Origin: Sulfurimonas sp.
Lineage (GTDB): Bacteria; Campylobacterota; Campylobacteria; Campylobacterales; Sulfurimonadaceae
Direction of reading: 5' to 3'
DNA length: 8,853 bases
Assembly (NCBI GenBank): GCA_030646745.1
Contig: JAUSKV010000065.1
Span: 1 to 8,853, forward strand
Part shown: positions 1-7,198 of the stretch, piece after piece
Layout: each line of letters opens with the position of its first letter
How positions within the stretch are numbered: the first letter of the stretch is position 1
The notes under the pieces: model-generated
Told to the model about the DNA's origin: nothing
Database searches by the model: none
Seen by the model: the letters and a program-made list of their open reading frames with translations, nothing else
Made by a program: the position numbers and the translations under genes

Positions 1-2391
1 AAAGATGAGAACCGGTGCATTGAGAGTATTTGTAACATAAATTTCTATGTCGATATAATCTAACGTATAGTAGTGCATGTTTAGGTTTAGGTATGGATTT
101 ATCGGCGTAGCCCCATAAAAATAGATTTCACTTTTGTCAAACTCAAATGTCTTATCGCCTCCCGTCACTTTCCCCTCATGTATAGTTACCATGCCTAAAA
201 CTTTCAACTCCGATTTAGGCTCTTCAAAGAGCATTATATCGGGAGTAAAAAGAAGATCTATCTCCCTTGCTTTATAACGGATTGGCTGAGATGAATCTAT
301 ATGAATATTTACAAAACGATTATGCTTTTTTCTGTTTTTCATCTCTTGTATAACGATAATATCACTGTCTAAAACAGCATAATCACTCTGTGGCACATAG
401 GTAATTAAGCCATCAAGCAGTGTAAGGTTTCCCTCTATTCTTTGGGCTTTATCCGCATCAAAGTCTGCTCTTATCTCGCCTTTGAGTGTAACATTTCCCT
501 CGTTGCCCTCATACATAAACTTTTCACTCTTCAGGTTTAAATTTCCTCGCATGTCAGCCGGATTCAAAATCCCACTCAAAAGCAAATTATCATAAATCCA
601 AAACTCTTTAAAATGTATATTATCGTTCATATCAAAGAGAAGTTTTGATGGCTTTTTTGAATAAACTTTATGGTTCATAAACTCAAAGCGATAGCTATCT
701 ATGGTTATCTCTCTGTCCACACTGCTCAGTTTTACAAAAATATCTTTTACGCCATAAGTCGTCTCAGAGTCTAATTTTATAATATTCCATGGCATGTAGA
801 TGTTGCCGTTTACACTGATTTTGTCCGCAAAATGCATGGTGACATCAAAATTCACTTCGCCGTCATAAAATCTATGATCATTCTCCGAGCCAAGATTAAA
901 ATCATGAAGTACTCTTTTTAAAGAGGGGAGTTTTGCCGAGAGTTTTATATTTGCATCTCCATCTTTGGAAAGATTACCACTGATAGTAAAGTTACTTGAA
1001 CTAAAATTTCCCCCGCCGCTTAAAGCTTCACCTTTTTTTTGAAGAGTTGCATGGAGCAGATTTGTATCAATATTCAGTATTTGCGACTCATAATCATCAT
1101 ATAAAACAAGCGATATTTGTGAGAACTGCTTCATGTTATAACTCTTAAAAAGCTCACTTTTTGGTTTTGGAGACATCTCCACCTGATAGAGAGAGCTCTT
1201 TTTATCCATCTCAAATACTATCTTTTCTTTGCCGTAAAGCCCTTCACTCTGAACAGTTCCAGAGAGAGACAAGGGAGAAGTTTTTAGAATTGCATCGCCC
1301 TCAAATGAGAGTACATTTTTTTTAAATATCTCCGGGAGATTCTCTAAAAAGGAGAGGGAGAGTTTCTCCCCCTTTGCATGAATAAGAAAATTCTTATAAT
1401 CTTTTGAGAGAAAATTCAATTTTAGTTTCTGCGTATCCATATTTGCCACCATGCTCTGCGTATCTCCGGCTGCTTCAGCACTGAAATTTTCAAATGGTAA
1501 AGTTATAGGATGTTTTTTGAGCTTTGCATCCAACTTAGTGTAAAAAGCTCCATTTTCATCAAAGAGTGCACTCTGATTTAACATAGCTTCATATTCGCCA
1601 TAAGAGAGTAAATAAGTCGCATTTGCGCTAAAGTAGCCATCCTCTATAAAATAGGTAAGGTTTAAATCCCCATGCTTAATGCTCAGGTTTTCGTCTGATT
1701 TAACTCTCAAATCCAACCCTTTTGTAGTGGCATTTATTCTCTGCAGAGTGGCATCAAGTTTTACATCTAAAAATTTTGGAACACCCTTAAAAACAGCAAG
1801 ATACTCTTTTAAAAAGTTTGAGCTAAGCTCAAGAGTTGCATCACCTTTTAACGCATTGGAGCTGATTTCTCCCTCTTTTATTACTATATTTGCAAAAGAG
1901 GATTTTAAACTCAGTGCCACCTTTTGAGCATCAAACCCATTGTTATAGCGAACCTCTTGTGTCTCTAAATCAAAGTAATAGCTATTGCTGCCAACTATTA
2001 ACTCGACATTTTTGAGCTTTAGCTTTGACAGAGTAAAAGGTAGAATCGGAATCTTATTAATATCAGAAGATAGGAGTTTGTCCAAATTAAGAGAGAGACC
2101 CTCAACATTAATATCTGAGAATATCGGAACATGTGTAAAAAGCATTAGAAAATTATAATTGACCTCAACTTTTTCAATTGTAACTGAGTCGCCATATTTC
2201 AAATCATACACACTTACTCCGCCAAAAAGTGAACCTTGAACTTTAGAATACTCAACTCCGAACTCTTTTAAATATTTCTCTGCCAAAAATGGAAGTAACT
2301 TCTCAGTTGTCAATAAAAATCCGATAATAGCTAGGAGTGTTATGAAGAGTAGGATTATATTTCTAAAAAACAGATAGGTTTTCTGAATCAA
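1..2391 (-). CDS. tamB: TamB-like AsmA-family envelope protein, 3' end cut off by window edge
   Basis: Reading the minus strand from 2391 gives 797 codons with no stop up to position 1, so the C-terminus is missing. The N-terminus has basic residues followed by one hydrophobic helix at about residues 12-28, a signal anchor that would hold the protein in the inner membrane. The rest is a long run of alternating polar and hydrophobic beta-strand segments, as in the hydrophobic-groove proteins TamB, YhdP and AsmA. The last 90 or so residues visible resemble the conserved DUF490/TamB domain, including GGDKTFEFDKSEIYFYG, a nearby NPYLNL, and IYVTNTLNAPVLIF at the edge. I infer that roughly 50-120 residues are missing. 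TamB partners TamA to span the periplasm, and the family is linked to outer-membrane protein assembly and phospholipid transport. It lies directly after tamA with a four-base TTGA overlap. The TTG start is chosen because it has a well-spaced Shine-Dalgarno and no in-frame ATG or GTG lies close upstream. Confidence 0.85.
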   Translation of the reverse strand, partial: MIQKTYLFFRNIILLFITLLAIIGFLLTTEKLLPFLAEKYLKEFGVEYSKVQGSLFGGVSVYDLKYGDSVTIEKVEVNYNFLMLFTHVPIFSDINVEGLSLNLDKLLSSDINKIPILPFTLSKLKLKNVELIVGSNSYYFDLETQEVRYNNGFDAQKVALSLKSSFANIVIKEGEISSNALKGDATLELSSNFLKEYLAVFKGVPKFLDVKLDATLQRINATTKGLDLRVKSDENLSIKHGDLNLTYFIEDGYFSANATYLLSYGEYEAMLNQSALFDENGAFYTKLDAKLKKHPITLPFENFSAEAAGDTQSMVANMDTQKLKLNFLSKDYKNFLIHAKGEKLSLSFLENLPEIFKKNVLSFEGDAILKTSPLSLSGTVQSEGLYGKEKIVFEMDKKSSLYQVEMSPKPKSELFKSYNMKQFSQISLVLYDDYESQILNIDTNLLHATLQKKGEALSGGGNFSSSNFTISGNLSKDGDANIKLSAKLPSLKRVLHDFNLGSENDHRFYDGEVNFDVTMHFADKISVNGNIYMPWNIIKLDSETTYGVKDIFVKLSSVDREITIDSYRFEFMNHKVYSKKPSKLLFDMNDNIHFKEFWIYDNLLLSGILNPADMRGNLNLKSEKFMYEGNEGNVTLKGEIRADFDADKAQRIEGNLTLLDGLITYVPQSDYAVLDSDIIVIQEMKNRKKHNRFVNIHIDSSQPIRYKAREIDLLFTPDIMLFEEPKSELKVLGMVTIHEGKVTGGDKTFEFDKSEIYFYGATPINPYLNLNMHYYTLDYIDIEIYVTNTLNAPVLIF

Positions 2392-4085
2392 AATAGCTCT
2401 CCCACATGAAAATGGAGTGCATATCGCTCCGCCGGATGTGCCATGTCAAAACCAAAATCAATCGCAACCGACCCGATTGGAGTCATGTAACGGATACCGG
2501 CTCCGGCGCTAAAATAACCCTTGTTGTAATCCGGAACCTCTTTTTCGCCTATATAGGTATTGTCGTTAAATACAACACCTTTAAAATCTCCATACACCTG
2601 AAACCTGTATTCAATAGTTGTATCTAAAATAGAGTCCGAACCTATTGATTCGCCCGAACTGCTTGTTGGACTTAGCTTGCGATAGCCATAGGCACGGTTA
2701 CTGTTCATTCCACCGCCATAAAAAAGATAAGATTCAGGAATATTCCCCTGATAAAGATGCAGAGAACCAAAGGTGGCTTTGAGTGCAAGGATAGAGGAGT
2801 TAAGGGGTAAAATATATCCGCCGGTGAGCTTAAATTTATAGTATGAGGCATCGGAGATATCCGACATCCATGAACCTGCAATTTCAGAGTTAAAGAAATA
2901 ACCATGGCTAGGATCTAAAATTTTATCTCTTACATCATATCCCCACTCCAATTTTGGCGATAATACAAACAAGATCCCCTCTGGAAACAACAACGTGTCA
3001 CTGCTTTCGTAGGTGTTAGAGCTGTCAAAAAGGAGGCTCTCTTTAAAGGTGTGCGGGCTTTCTCTCTGCTTAAGATAGAGAGTGCCAAATGTTCTGCTCT
3101 CTTTGTAGCCGATAAAATTTTCATTCTCAAACCCTAACTCAGCACCGGTAGAACTTCGATTTTCTATCGGCATATCAAAGTTTGTTTTGATTGTCTGTTT
3201 AATCTCTGTGACTCTTGTAGTTAAGCCTGCTGTTTTTAAATTTCCATATAAATTTCTATGATTCACGCCTAGGGATACCATGGCACCCTCATCACTGCTC
3301 GCTCCGACTCCGGCTTGGAAGCGAACAGGCTTCTCATTTTCACTCACAATTATCGTAGTTTTTACGCTATTGTTTTCATCTACTGCCGTATCAATAATTA
3401 CCTTTGATATTCCCTCATAACGATAAAGGCTCTCATAACTTTTGGTAATTTCAATGGGTGAAAATGACTCCTTTTCTTTAATATAGAGAAGTGATTTTAT
3501 GATTTTTGCATCAATATTTTCGGATGGAGTAATGACAATGTTACCAAAAAAACATGGCTCATTTTTAACAGCCTTATAGACCAAATAAGCACTATTTGTC
3601 TCTATATCAATCCACGCCTTGGCATCAAACCCTGCACTGCAGTAGCTGTTATTTTCATACATGCGTTTAATATCTGCTTTACTTTGTGTGAATTTACTAG
3701 AATCAAACACCTCCCCTTTTGTAAAAGGGATATTTTTACTAATATCCAACTCTGATATTTTCGCAATATCCGCAACTGTAACGGGTGCTTCTTCGCTAAT
3801 TTCAATAACAACGGAGTCATCTCGCATCGCATGTGTAACTATTGTATGAAAATAGCCTCTGCTTCTGTAATAATCTTTAATGGCTTGGGCTAATAACGGC
3901 ACCTTTTTTGATTCGACTGTCGGTTGCTCTTTGTAAAACTCATAAAAGAAGGGTTTGTAGAGGCTGATAGAGTTATACAAATCTCTCTCAGAAATTTGTT
4001 GGTTACCTTGGAAAAAAAGCGGTAATGTTTTAGCAAGAAGAAGTGGCGGACAAAAGATAAGAAATATAAACTTTTTGTTCACCAC
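2388..4085 (-). CDS. tamA: TamA-like Omp85/BamA-superfamily outer-membrane protein
   Basis: A 565-residue protein with a signal peptide at about residues 1-18 (MVNKKF, then a hydrophobic stretch ending LLLAKT). An N-terminal periplasmic part at about 20-250 fits three POTRA domains, and a 16-strand Omp85 barrel at about 253-565 follows. Visible barrel marks are YDVRDKILDPSHGYF (383-397), GGGMNSNRAYGYRKLSP (457-473, the loop-6 region), GIRYMTPIGSVAIDFGFD (530-547) and a terminal aromatic beta-signal ending in F565. The loop-6 stretch aligns with the RGYxYxSISP motif of TamA rather than the VRGF of BamA, but the glycine after the arginine is alanine (R464-A-Y). Length matches TamA (about 570-580) and is well short of BamA. 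It would sit in the outer membrane and act with the TamB encoded just downstream. The reading frame opens with two consecutive GTG codons (4085 and 4082), and the Shine-Dalgarno spacing favours the second. A BamA paralogue is the main alternative, made unlikely by having three POTRAs and a tamB neighbour. Confidence 0.88.
   Translation of the reverse strand: MVNKKFIFLIFCPPLLLAKTLPLFFQGNQQISERDLYNSISLYKPFFYEFYKEQPTVESKKVPLLAQAIKDYYRSRGYFHTIVTHAMRDDSVVIEISEEAPVTVADIAKISELDISKNIPFTKGEVFDSSKFTQSKADIKRMYENNSYCSAGFDAKAWIDIETNSAYLVYKAVKNEPCFFGNIVITPSENIDAKIIKSLLYIKEKESFSPIEITKSYESLYRYEGISKVIIDTAVDENNSVKTTIIVSENEKPVRFQAGVGASSDEGAMVSLGVNHRNLYGNLKTAGLTTRVTEIKQTIKTNFDMPIENRSSTGAELGFENENFIGYKESRTFGTLYLKQRESPHTFKESLLFDSSNTYESSDTLLFPEGILFVLSPKLEWGYDVRDKILDPSHGYFFNSEIAGSWMSDISDASYYKFKLTGGYILPLNSSILALKATFGSLHLYQGNIPESYLFYGGGMNSNRAYGYRKLSPTSSSGESIGSDSILDTTIEYRFQVYGDFKGVVFNDNTYIGEKEVPDYNKGYFSAGAGIRYMTPIGSVAIDFGFDMAHPAERYALHFHVGELF
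2397..2403 (-). promoter_or_regulatory. Shine-Dalgarno for tamB, inside the end of tamA
   Basis: The minus strand reads GGGAGAG here, five bases before the TTG at 2391-2389. It lies within the last codons of tamA (for H-V-G-E), so tamB translation is probably coupled to termination of tamA. It supports the non-ATG start. Confidence 0.65.
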
Positions 4086-4087
4086 TG

Positions 4088-4092
4088 CCCTT
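4088..4092 (-). promoter_or_regulatory. Shine-Dalgarno for tamA that bears on the start choice
   Basis: The minus strand reads AAGGG, then CA, then GTG GTG AAC. The gap is two bases to the first GTG (4085) and five to the second (4082). The second spacing is more usual, so the mature message probably starts MNKKF at 4082, one codon shorter than the longest frame. Confidence 0.5.
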
Positions 4093-4114
4093 TTTATACT
4101 TCAGAACAGAATTA

Positions 4115-4321
4115 TTATACATAAATATCTAAAGCTTCTTTAGAATCTACCTTTGGAGTAACCTCTTTTATTTGAGTAGCTTTAAAATTTTCCGCATTTT
4201 TCAACGCTTCATTCGTACTTTTTGGGAGTTCCGCATCACCTTTTAGAGCAACAACATCAGGTTTTCCGATTTGAACCTGATTAGAATAAGGTGATTGAAA
4301 TAAGTAGCGAGTAATTTCCAT
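4115..4321 (-). CDS. Small protein of unknown function, first gene of the tamAB operon
   Basis: A 68-residue protein beginning MEITRYLFQSPYSNQVQIGK and ending in KEALDIYV. I do not recognise the family. It has no signal peptide, membrane helix or cysteines. The first 20 or so residues are aromatic and polar, and the remainder is rich in Lys, Glu, Ala and Asn and looks helical or disordered. It is very likely a real gene because it has a strong Shine-Dalgarno (GAGGAGG, five bases before the ATG) and a good extended -10 promoter just upstream. It ends 29 bp before tamA on the same strand, so it is probably co-transcribed with tamA and tamB. A role in envelope assembly would be an inference from position only. 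It could equally be an unrelated small cytoplasmic protein that shares the promoter. Confidence 0.75.
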   Translation of the reverse strand: MEITRYLFQSPYSNQVQIGKPDVVALKGDAELPKSTNEALKNAENFKATQIKEVTPKVDSKEALDIYV

Positions 4322-4326
4322 AATAT

Positions 4327-4333
4327 CCTCCTC
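4327..4333 (-). promoter_or_regulatory. Strong Shine-Dalgarno of the 68-residue gene
   Basis: GAGGAGG on the minus strand, five bases (ATATT) before the ATG at 4321. It is nearly a full anti-Shine-Dalgarno match and the strongest ribosome site in the window, which is the main evidence that the small frame is translated. Confidence 0.75.
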
Positions 4334-4346
4334 TTCGTTTGCAAAA

Positions 4347-4355
4347 ATTATAGCA
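4347..4355 (-). promoter_or_regulatory. Extended -10 promoter for the small gene-tamA-tamB operon
   Basis: The minus strand reads TGCTATAAT, a perfect -10 (4352-4347) with the TGn extension. Transcription would start near 4340, giving a leader of about 19 bases. No good -35 lies 16-18 bp upstream; the region is A/T-rich instead. This fits the usual form of the housekeeping promoter in Campylobacter and Helicobacter. Confidence 0.65.
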
Positions 4356-4386
4356 CATAAATAAAAAGCAAAATTTAAAATTTAAA

Positions 4387-4546
4387 ATTAATAACCCGAA
4401 TAAATCTCGAAAAATAAAATTTTACTAAAGAAACATTTTCGCTTTGCGAAAAGCGCTTCACTTGTTTTCGTAGCTTTAGGGGGTTGTAGGGACATTTGTC
4501 CCTGCCACTAAAACGGACGCGTTCGTTTTAGTGCATAACATCAGAT
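4387..4546 (-). repeat. Intergenic structured repeat, copy 1 (downstream of the chemoreceptor)
   Basis: Read on the minus strand, this starts two bases after the TAA of the chemoreceptor gene and ends 32 bp before the promoter -10 of the next operon. It matches copy 2 at 8667-8825 in order: a 23-base opening block (20 identical; ATCTGATG...GCACTAAA), TCCGTTTTAGTGGC (4517-4504), CCTACAACCC (4490-4481), a 21-base block holding AGCTACGAAAACAAG (4476-4456, 20 identical), TTTTTCGAGA (4414-4405) and a TTAAT end. Three hairpins are visible: CACTAAAACG with CGTTTTAGTG (4506-4515/4524-4533), AGGGAC with GTCCCT (4488-4493/4498-4503), and TTTTCGC with GCGAAAA (4436-4442/4446-4452). None is followed by a T-run on the minus strand, so this is not a textbook terminator. 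No coding frame is evident. It could be a REP/MITE-like element or a structured 3' UTR. Confidence 0.75.
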
Positions 4547-4548
4547 AG

Positions 4549-5994
4549 TTACTTTCTATTTGAAACCGGAGCCAACTCGCCGACTATTCCATCAAGAATA
4601 GTGAAAAGTTTTTCGCTCTCTGCTTCCATTTCTTTAAAATTATTGATAATTGTTTCTTCGTTTTCAGGACTCATAGCAACACCCTTTTTAACAAACTCCG
4701 CATTCTTAAGTACGCTATTGTGGACTTTAGCATGGGGAACATCAATAAGCTTATAGCCGTTTGTGTGTCCATAATGCTCTTTACCGATACCAAGGTACCA
4801 TTTACCTAAGCGACAGTTTGTATGGTTAGAGAATTCTGCTTCCATGCTCTCTGAAAGAATTACCGAATAAGCATTTGATTTAAATAGGATATGGTCAATT
4901 TTTACTAAAACCATAAAGAGTGAGTTGCGGATGTAACTTGCATAATCAGCAGAATCTTGAGCATTCACTTGGAAACCATCAAGCGTACCGGCAAACTCTT
5001 CAACCGTATGCGTCGCATCTTTGGCAATATTTGCCATCTCTTCAGAGTTTTGCTGAATGTCTCGCGTCTCTTGCTGAAGCGTTGAAATAGTTATAGAAAT
5101 CTCTTGAGTTGCCTTTTGTGTTCGCTCTGCCAGTTTTCTAACCTCATCGGCTACGACCGCAAACCCTCTTCCATGTTCTCCTGCCCTTGCAGCTTCAATC
5201 GCAGCATTGAGCGCCAATAGATTTGTCTGCTCCGCAATATCTTTAATAAGACCTGCAATAGTAGATATCTCATTGGAACGCTCTGAGAGTGAGTTTATAT
5301 TATTATGCGTTGCGTCAATTTTTTCTATCAAATCACCAAAAAGATTCTGAACATTTTCCATAGAATCAATGCTTCTTCTTGCCTCTTCTGAGGTGCTTTG
5401 AGACATTTTAGATATTTTCTCTACCTCTTGCGAGTTATTGATTAAGTTATTTTGAATGATTTGCAAGCCATGTGCAATTCCTCCGCCTAAATCATGAAGT
5501 TTTTGAGTAAATCTGCCATGCATTTGAAGCTTATAACCCTTTTCAATTTCTATTACGGATGTATTTATAAACTCAACTGCACTGCTCAGTGTAGGATTTA
5601 GATTATCACTTTTTGCATGATACGAGGTACTCTTGTTATCTCCTGCTGAATCAACAGCTTTCCTAATCTCGCATATGAAAAATGTAAATTGTGAAAGAAG
5701 TGAATTAAATTCAATAGAGAGCTGTTTTATTTCTCCCTCACCCATAACTGAAGCAACTGTTTCAAAGTCTCCACCGGAAGCTTTGGATATTGTTTTTGTT
5801 AGATTCTCAATTGAATGTTTAACTATCATCAGCTGTGAACGAAGATAGAGAGCCAATGAAATATGAACTATCGTAAATACTACAACAAGAATAGAAAAAC
5901 CAAGAAAAAAGGTCTCAATTGCAAAACCTAAAACGAAGATTATAAGTTGCCAGAGATTAGAGAGTGCAACATTTTGAAGGGTCGAAGAGTTCAT
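4549..5994 (-). CDS. Methyl-accepting chemotaxis protein with C-terminal CZB zinc-binding domain
   Basis: A 481-residue chemoreceptor counted from the ATG at 5994. Two closely spaced hydrophobic helices at about residues 15-51 leave almost no periplasmic domain. A HAMP-like stretch (about 52-102) and a linker follow. The cytoplasmic signalling domain has the conserved hairpin tip [18 protein letters not shown] with [17 protein letters not shown] after it (about 255-292), which binds CheW/CheA. The C-terminal CZB domain (about 350-435) shows the expected zinc ligands: H368 (in KIDHILFK), C394 (in NCRLGKWY), and H421 and H425 (in VPHAKVH). CZB receptors such as Helicobacter TlpD respond to oxidants, pH or zinc in the cytoplasm, so an internal sensing role is inferred. 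An in-frame ATG at 6111 would add 39 residues, but it lies upstream of the likely promoter and overlaps the divergent gene's promoter region. The ATG at 5994 has AAAAGGA six bases upstream. No other chemotaxis gene is nearby. Confidence 0.92.
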   Translation of the reverse strand: MNSSTLQNVALSNLWQLIIFVLGFAIETFFLGFSILVVVFTIVHISLALYLRSQLMIVKHSIENLTKTISKASGGDFETVASVMGEGEIKQLSIEFNSLLSQFTFFICEIRKAVDSAGDNKSTSYHAKSDNLNPTLSSAVEFINTSVIEIEKGYKLQMHGRFTQKLHDLGGGIAHGLQIIQNNLINNSQEVEKISKMSQSTSEEARRSIDSMENVQNLFGDLIEKIDATHNNINSLSERSNEISTIAGLIKDIAEQTNLLALNAAIEAARAGEHGRGFAVVADEVRKLAERTQKATQEISITISTLQQETRDIQQNSEEMANIAKDATHTVEEFAGTLDGFQVNAQDSADYASYIRNSLFMVLVKIDHILFKSNAYSVILSESMEAEFSNHTNCRLGKWYLGIGKEHYGHTNGYKLIDVPHAKVHNSVLKNAEFVKKGVAMSPENEETIINNFKEMEAESEKLFTILDGIVGELAPVSNRK

Positions 5995-6000
5995 AAGAAG

Positions 6001-6007
6001 TCCTTTT
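6001..6007 (-). promoter_or_regulatory. Shine-Dalgarno deciding the chemoreceptor start
   Basis: AAAAGGA on the minus strand, six bases before the ATG at 5994. It favours this start over the in-frame ATG at 6111. Confidence 0.65.
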
Positions 6008-6046
6008 AAGATTAATTCTTTAACATAAAAAATAATTAAGATTTGT

Positions 6047-6075
6047 ATCTTACCTTTTGATAGAAGAGATGTCAA
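6047..6075 (-). promoter_or_regulatory. Sigma-70 type promoter of the chemoreceptor gene
   Basis: The minus strand has a perfect -35 TTGACA (6075-6070), a 17-bp spacer and a -10 TAAGAT (6052-6047, four of six consensus bases). Transcription would start near 6040, leaving a leader of about 46 bases before the ATG at 5994. Because the promoter lies inside the longer possible reading frame, it argues for the short start. No FliA (sigma-28) or sigma-54 motif was seen. Confidence 0.6.
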
Positions 6076-6119
6076 TAGTACATTGTTAACATGTGCAGTC
6101 TGTGGTTTCAATCAAAAAA

Positions 6120-6128
6120 TGATACAAT
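6120..6128 (+). promoter_or_regulatory. Extended -10 promoter of the DUF475-biotin carboxylase pair
   Basis: TGATACAAT, that is, the -10 TACAAT (6123-6128) with a TGn extension. It lies about 30 bp before the ATG at 6158, giving a leader of about 23 bases. No convincing -35 is seen at the usual distance. Confidence 0.5.
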
Positions 6129-6157
6129 TTACCTACAAATTACTTAAATGGATACTT

Positions 6158-7189
6158 ATGGAACACTTTAGATTTTCTTTGATTTTTTCTGCTGTAGCAC
6201 TTGCATGTGCCGGTTGGTGGGGATATAGCAGTGGCGGAGTAGCCTTGGCGCTTAGCATGATTTGGTTGGCTCTGATTTTGGCAGTAATGGAAGCTTCACT
6301 CTCCTTTGATAATGCAGTTGTGAATGCTTCAATTTTAAAAACATGGGACAAATATTGGAGAACACTTTTTTTGACTGTCGGTATGTTAGTCGCAGTTTTT
6401 GGGATGCGACTCCTTTTTCCTATCGTTATAGTAGCGCAAACAGCTGATTTAGGTATGCTAGAAGTTTGGAATCTTGCTATCAACAATCCTCAAGAGTACT
6501 CTTTAAAATTAACCTCACACCATGCAGAGGTATCTGCTTTTGGAAGCATGTTTTTAATGCTTGTCTTTCTTAATTTTCTTTTGGATGAAGAGAAAGAGCT
6601 CCACTGGCTAGGCGTGATTGAACAAAAATTAGGACTGCTTGGAAAAATAAATGCAATCTCAATTTTTGTAGCGCTCTCAGTTCTCATGGCTTCCTTAACA
6701 TTAGTGGATGAAGCAAATAAATTTGTTGTTTTGACAGCCGGTATTTGGGGCATTCTTGTCTATTTAGGCGTAGATTTAATTGGGCAAATATTAGAGACAG
6801 AGGAAGAAGAGAGTCCTGACATCGGAAGCATGGTTAAAAAGGGAAGTATCGGTGGATTTCTCTATTTGGAGGTTTTAGACGCTTCATTCTCTTTTGACGG
6901 TGTAATCGGAGCTTTTGCCATTACAAAAGATATTGTTGTAATCATGATAGGGCTAGGAATAGGAGCTATGTTTGTACGTTCTATGACTATTTATCTTGTA
7001 GAAAAAGGCACTTTAGACGGCTATGTATATCTCGAACATGGTGCGCACTATGCCATAGGTGCTCTGTCTCTCATCATGCTTTTGAGCATAAAATTTCACA
7101 TTCCGGAAGTTGTAACAGGACTTATAGGGATAGTTCTTATAGCCATATCGGTTTGGTCTTCAGTTAAATATAACAAATTCATAAAATAG
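6158..7189 (+). CDS. DUF475 / TerC-superfamily integral membrane protein
   Basis: A 343-residue polytopic membrane protein with about eight or nine hydrophobic helices. It carries two related acidic motifs inside membrane segments: E45-ASLSF-D51-N52 in the first half and E238-VLDASFSF-D247-G248 in the second. This is the signature, seen as an internal duplication, of the DUF475 family within the TerC/LysE-like superfamily. Other polar residues in or near membrane segments are H121-H122-x-E124 and E293-H294-x-x-H297. TerC/Alx/Mee proteins are associated with manganese export or metal loading. DUF475 itself is uncharacterised, so divalent-metal transport is only inferred. The ATG at 6158 is chosen because it is preceded by GGA at five bases and a promoter -10 at 6123. 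A non-ATG in-frame start at 6083 would add 25 polar residues and run through that promoter. It ends 9 bp before the biotin carboxylase, so the two are probably one operon. Confidence 0.85.
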   Translation: MEHFRFSLIFSAVALACAGWWGYSSGGVALALSMIWLALILAVMEASLSFDNAVVNASILKTWDKYWRTLFLTVGMLVAVFGMRLLFPIVIVAQTADLGMLEVWNLAINNPQEYSLKLTSHHAEVSAFGSMFLMLVFLNFLLDEEKELHWLGVIEQKLGLLGKINAISIFVALSVLMASLTLVDEANKFVVLTAGIWGILVYLGVDLIGQILETEEEESPDIGSMVKKGSIGGFLYLEVLDASFSFDGVIGAFAITKDIVVIMIGLGIGAMFVRSMTIYLVEKGTLDGYVYLEHGAHYAIGALSLIMLLSIKFHIPEVVTGLIGIVLIAISVWSSVKYNKFIK

Positions 7190-7198
7190 ATTCAACTA

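Noticed and set aside
4504..4533. Strong hairpin after the chemoreceptor gene as an intrinsic terminator
   Set aside because: The stem is convincing but no T-run follows on the minus strand, so it is reported as part of the repeat element instead.
4456..4546. Integron attC-like recombination site
   Set aside because: The TAAC/TTAG-like edges and stem look superficially similar, but no proper RYYYAAC...GTTRRRY pair is present and there is no integrase or cassette array.
6084..6091. TGTTAACA palindrome in the divergent promoter region as an operator
   Set aside because: Only eight bases and not extended by symmetric flanks; such a short site is expected by chance in A/T-rich DNA.
5995..6111. 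N-terminal extension of the chemoreceptor to an ATG at 6111
   Set aside because: A good promoter (6047-6075) lies inside it, the ATG at 5994 has a well-spaced Shine-Dalgarno, and the extra 39 residues add nothing family-like.
6133..6486. 117-codon open frame on the minus strand, opposite the DUF475 gene
   Set aside because: It is antisense to well-defined membrane helices and acidic motifs, with no plausible product.
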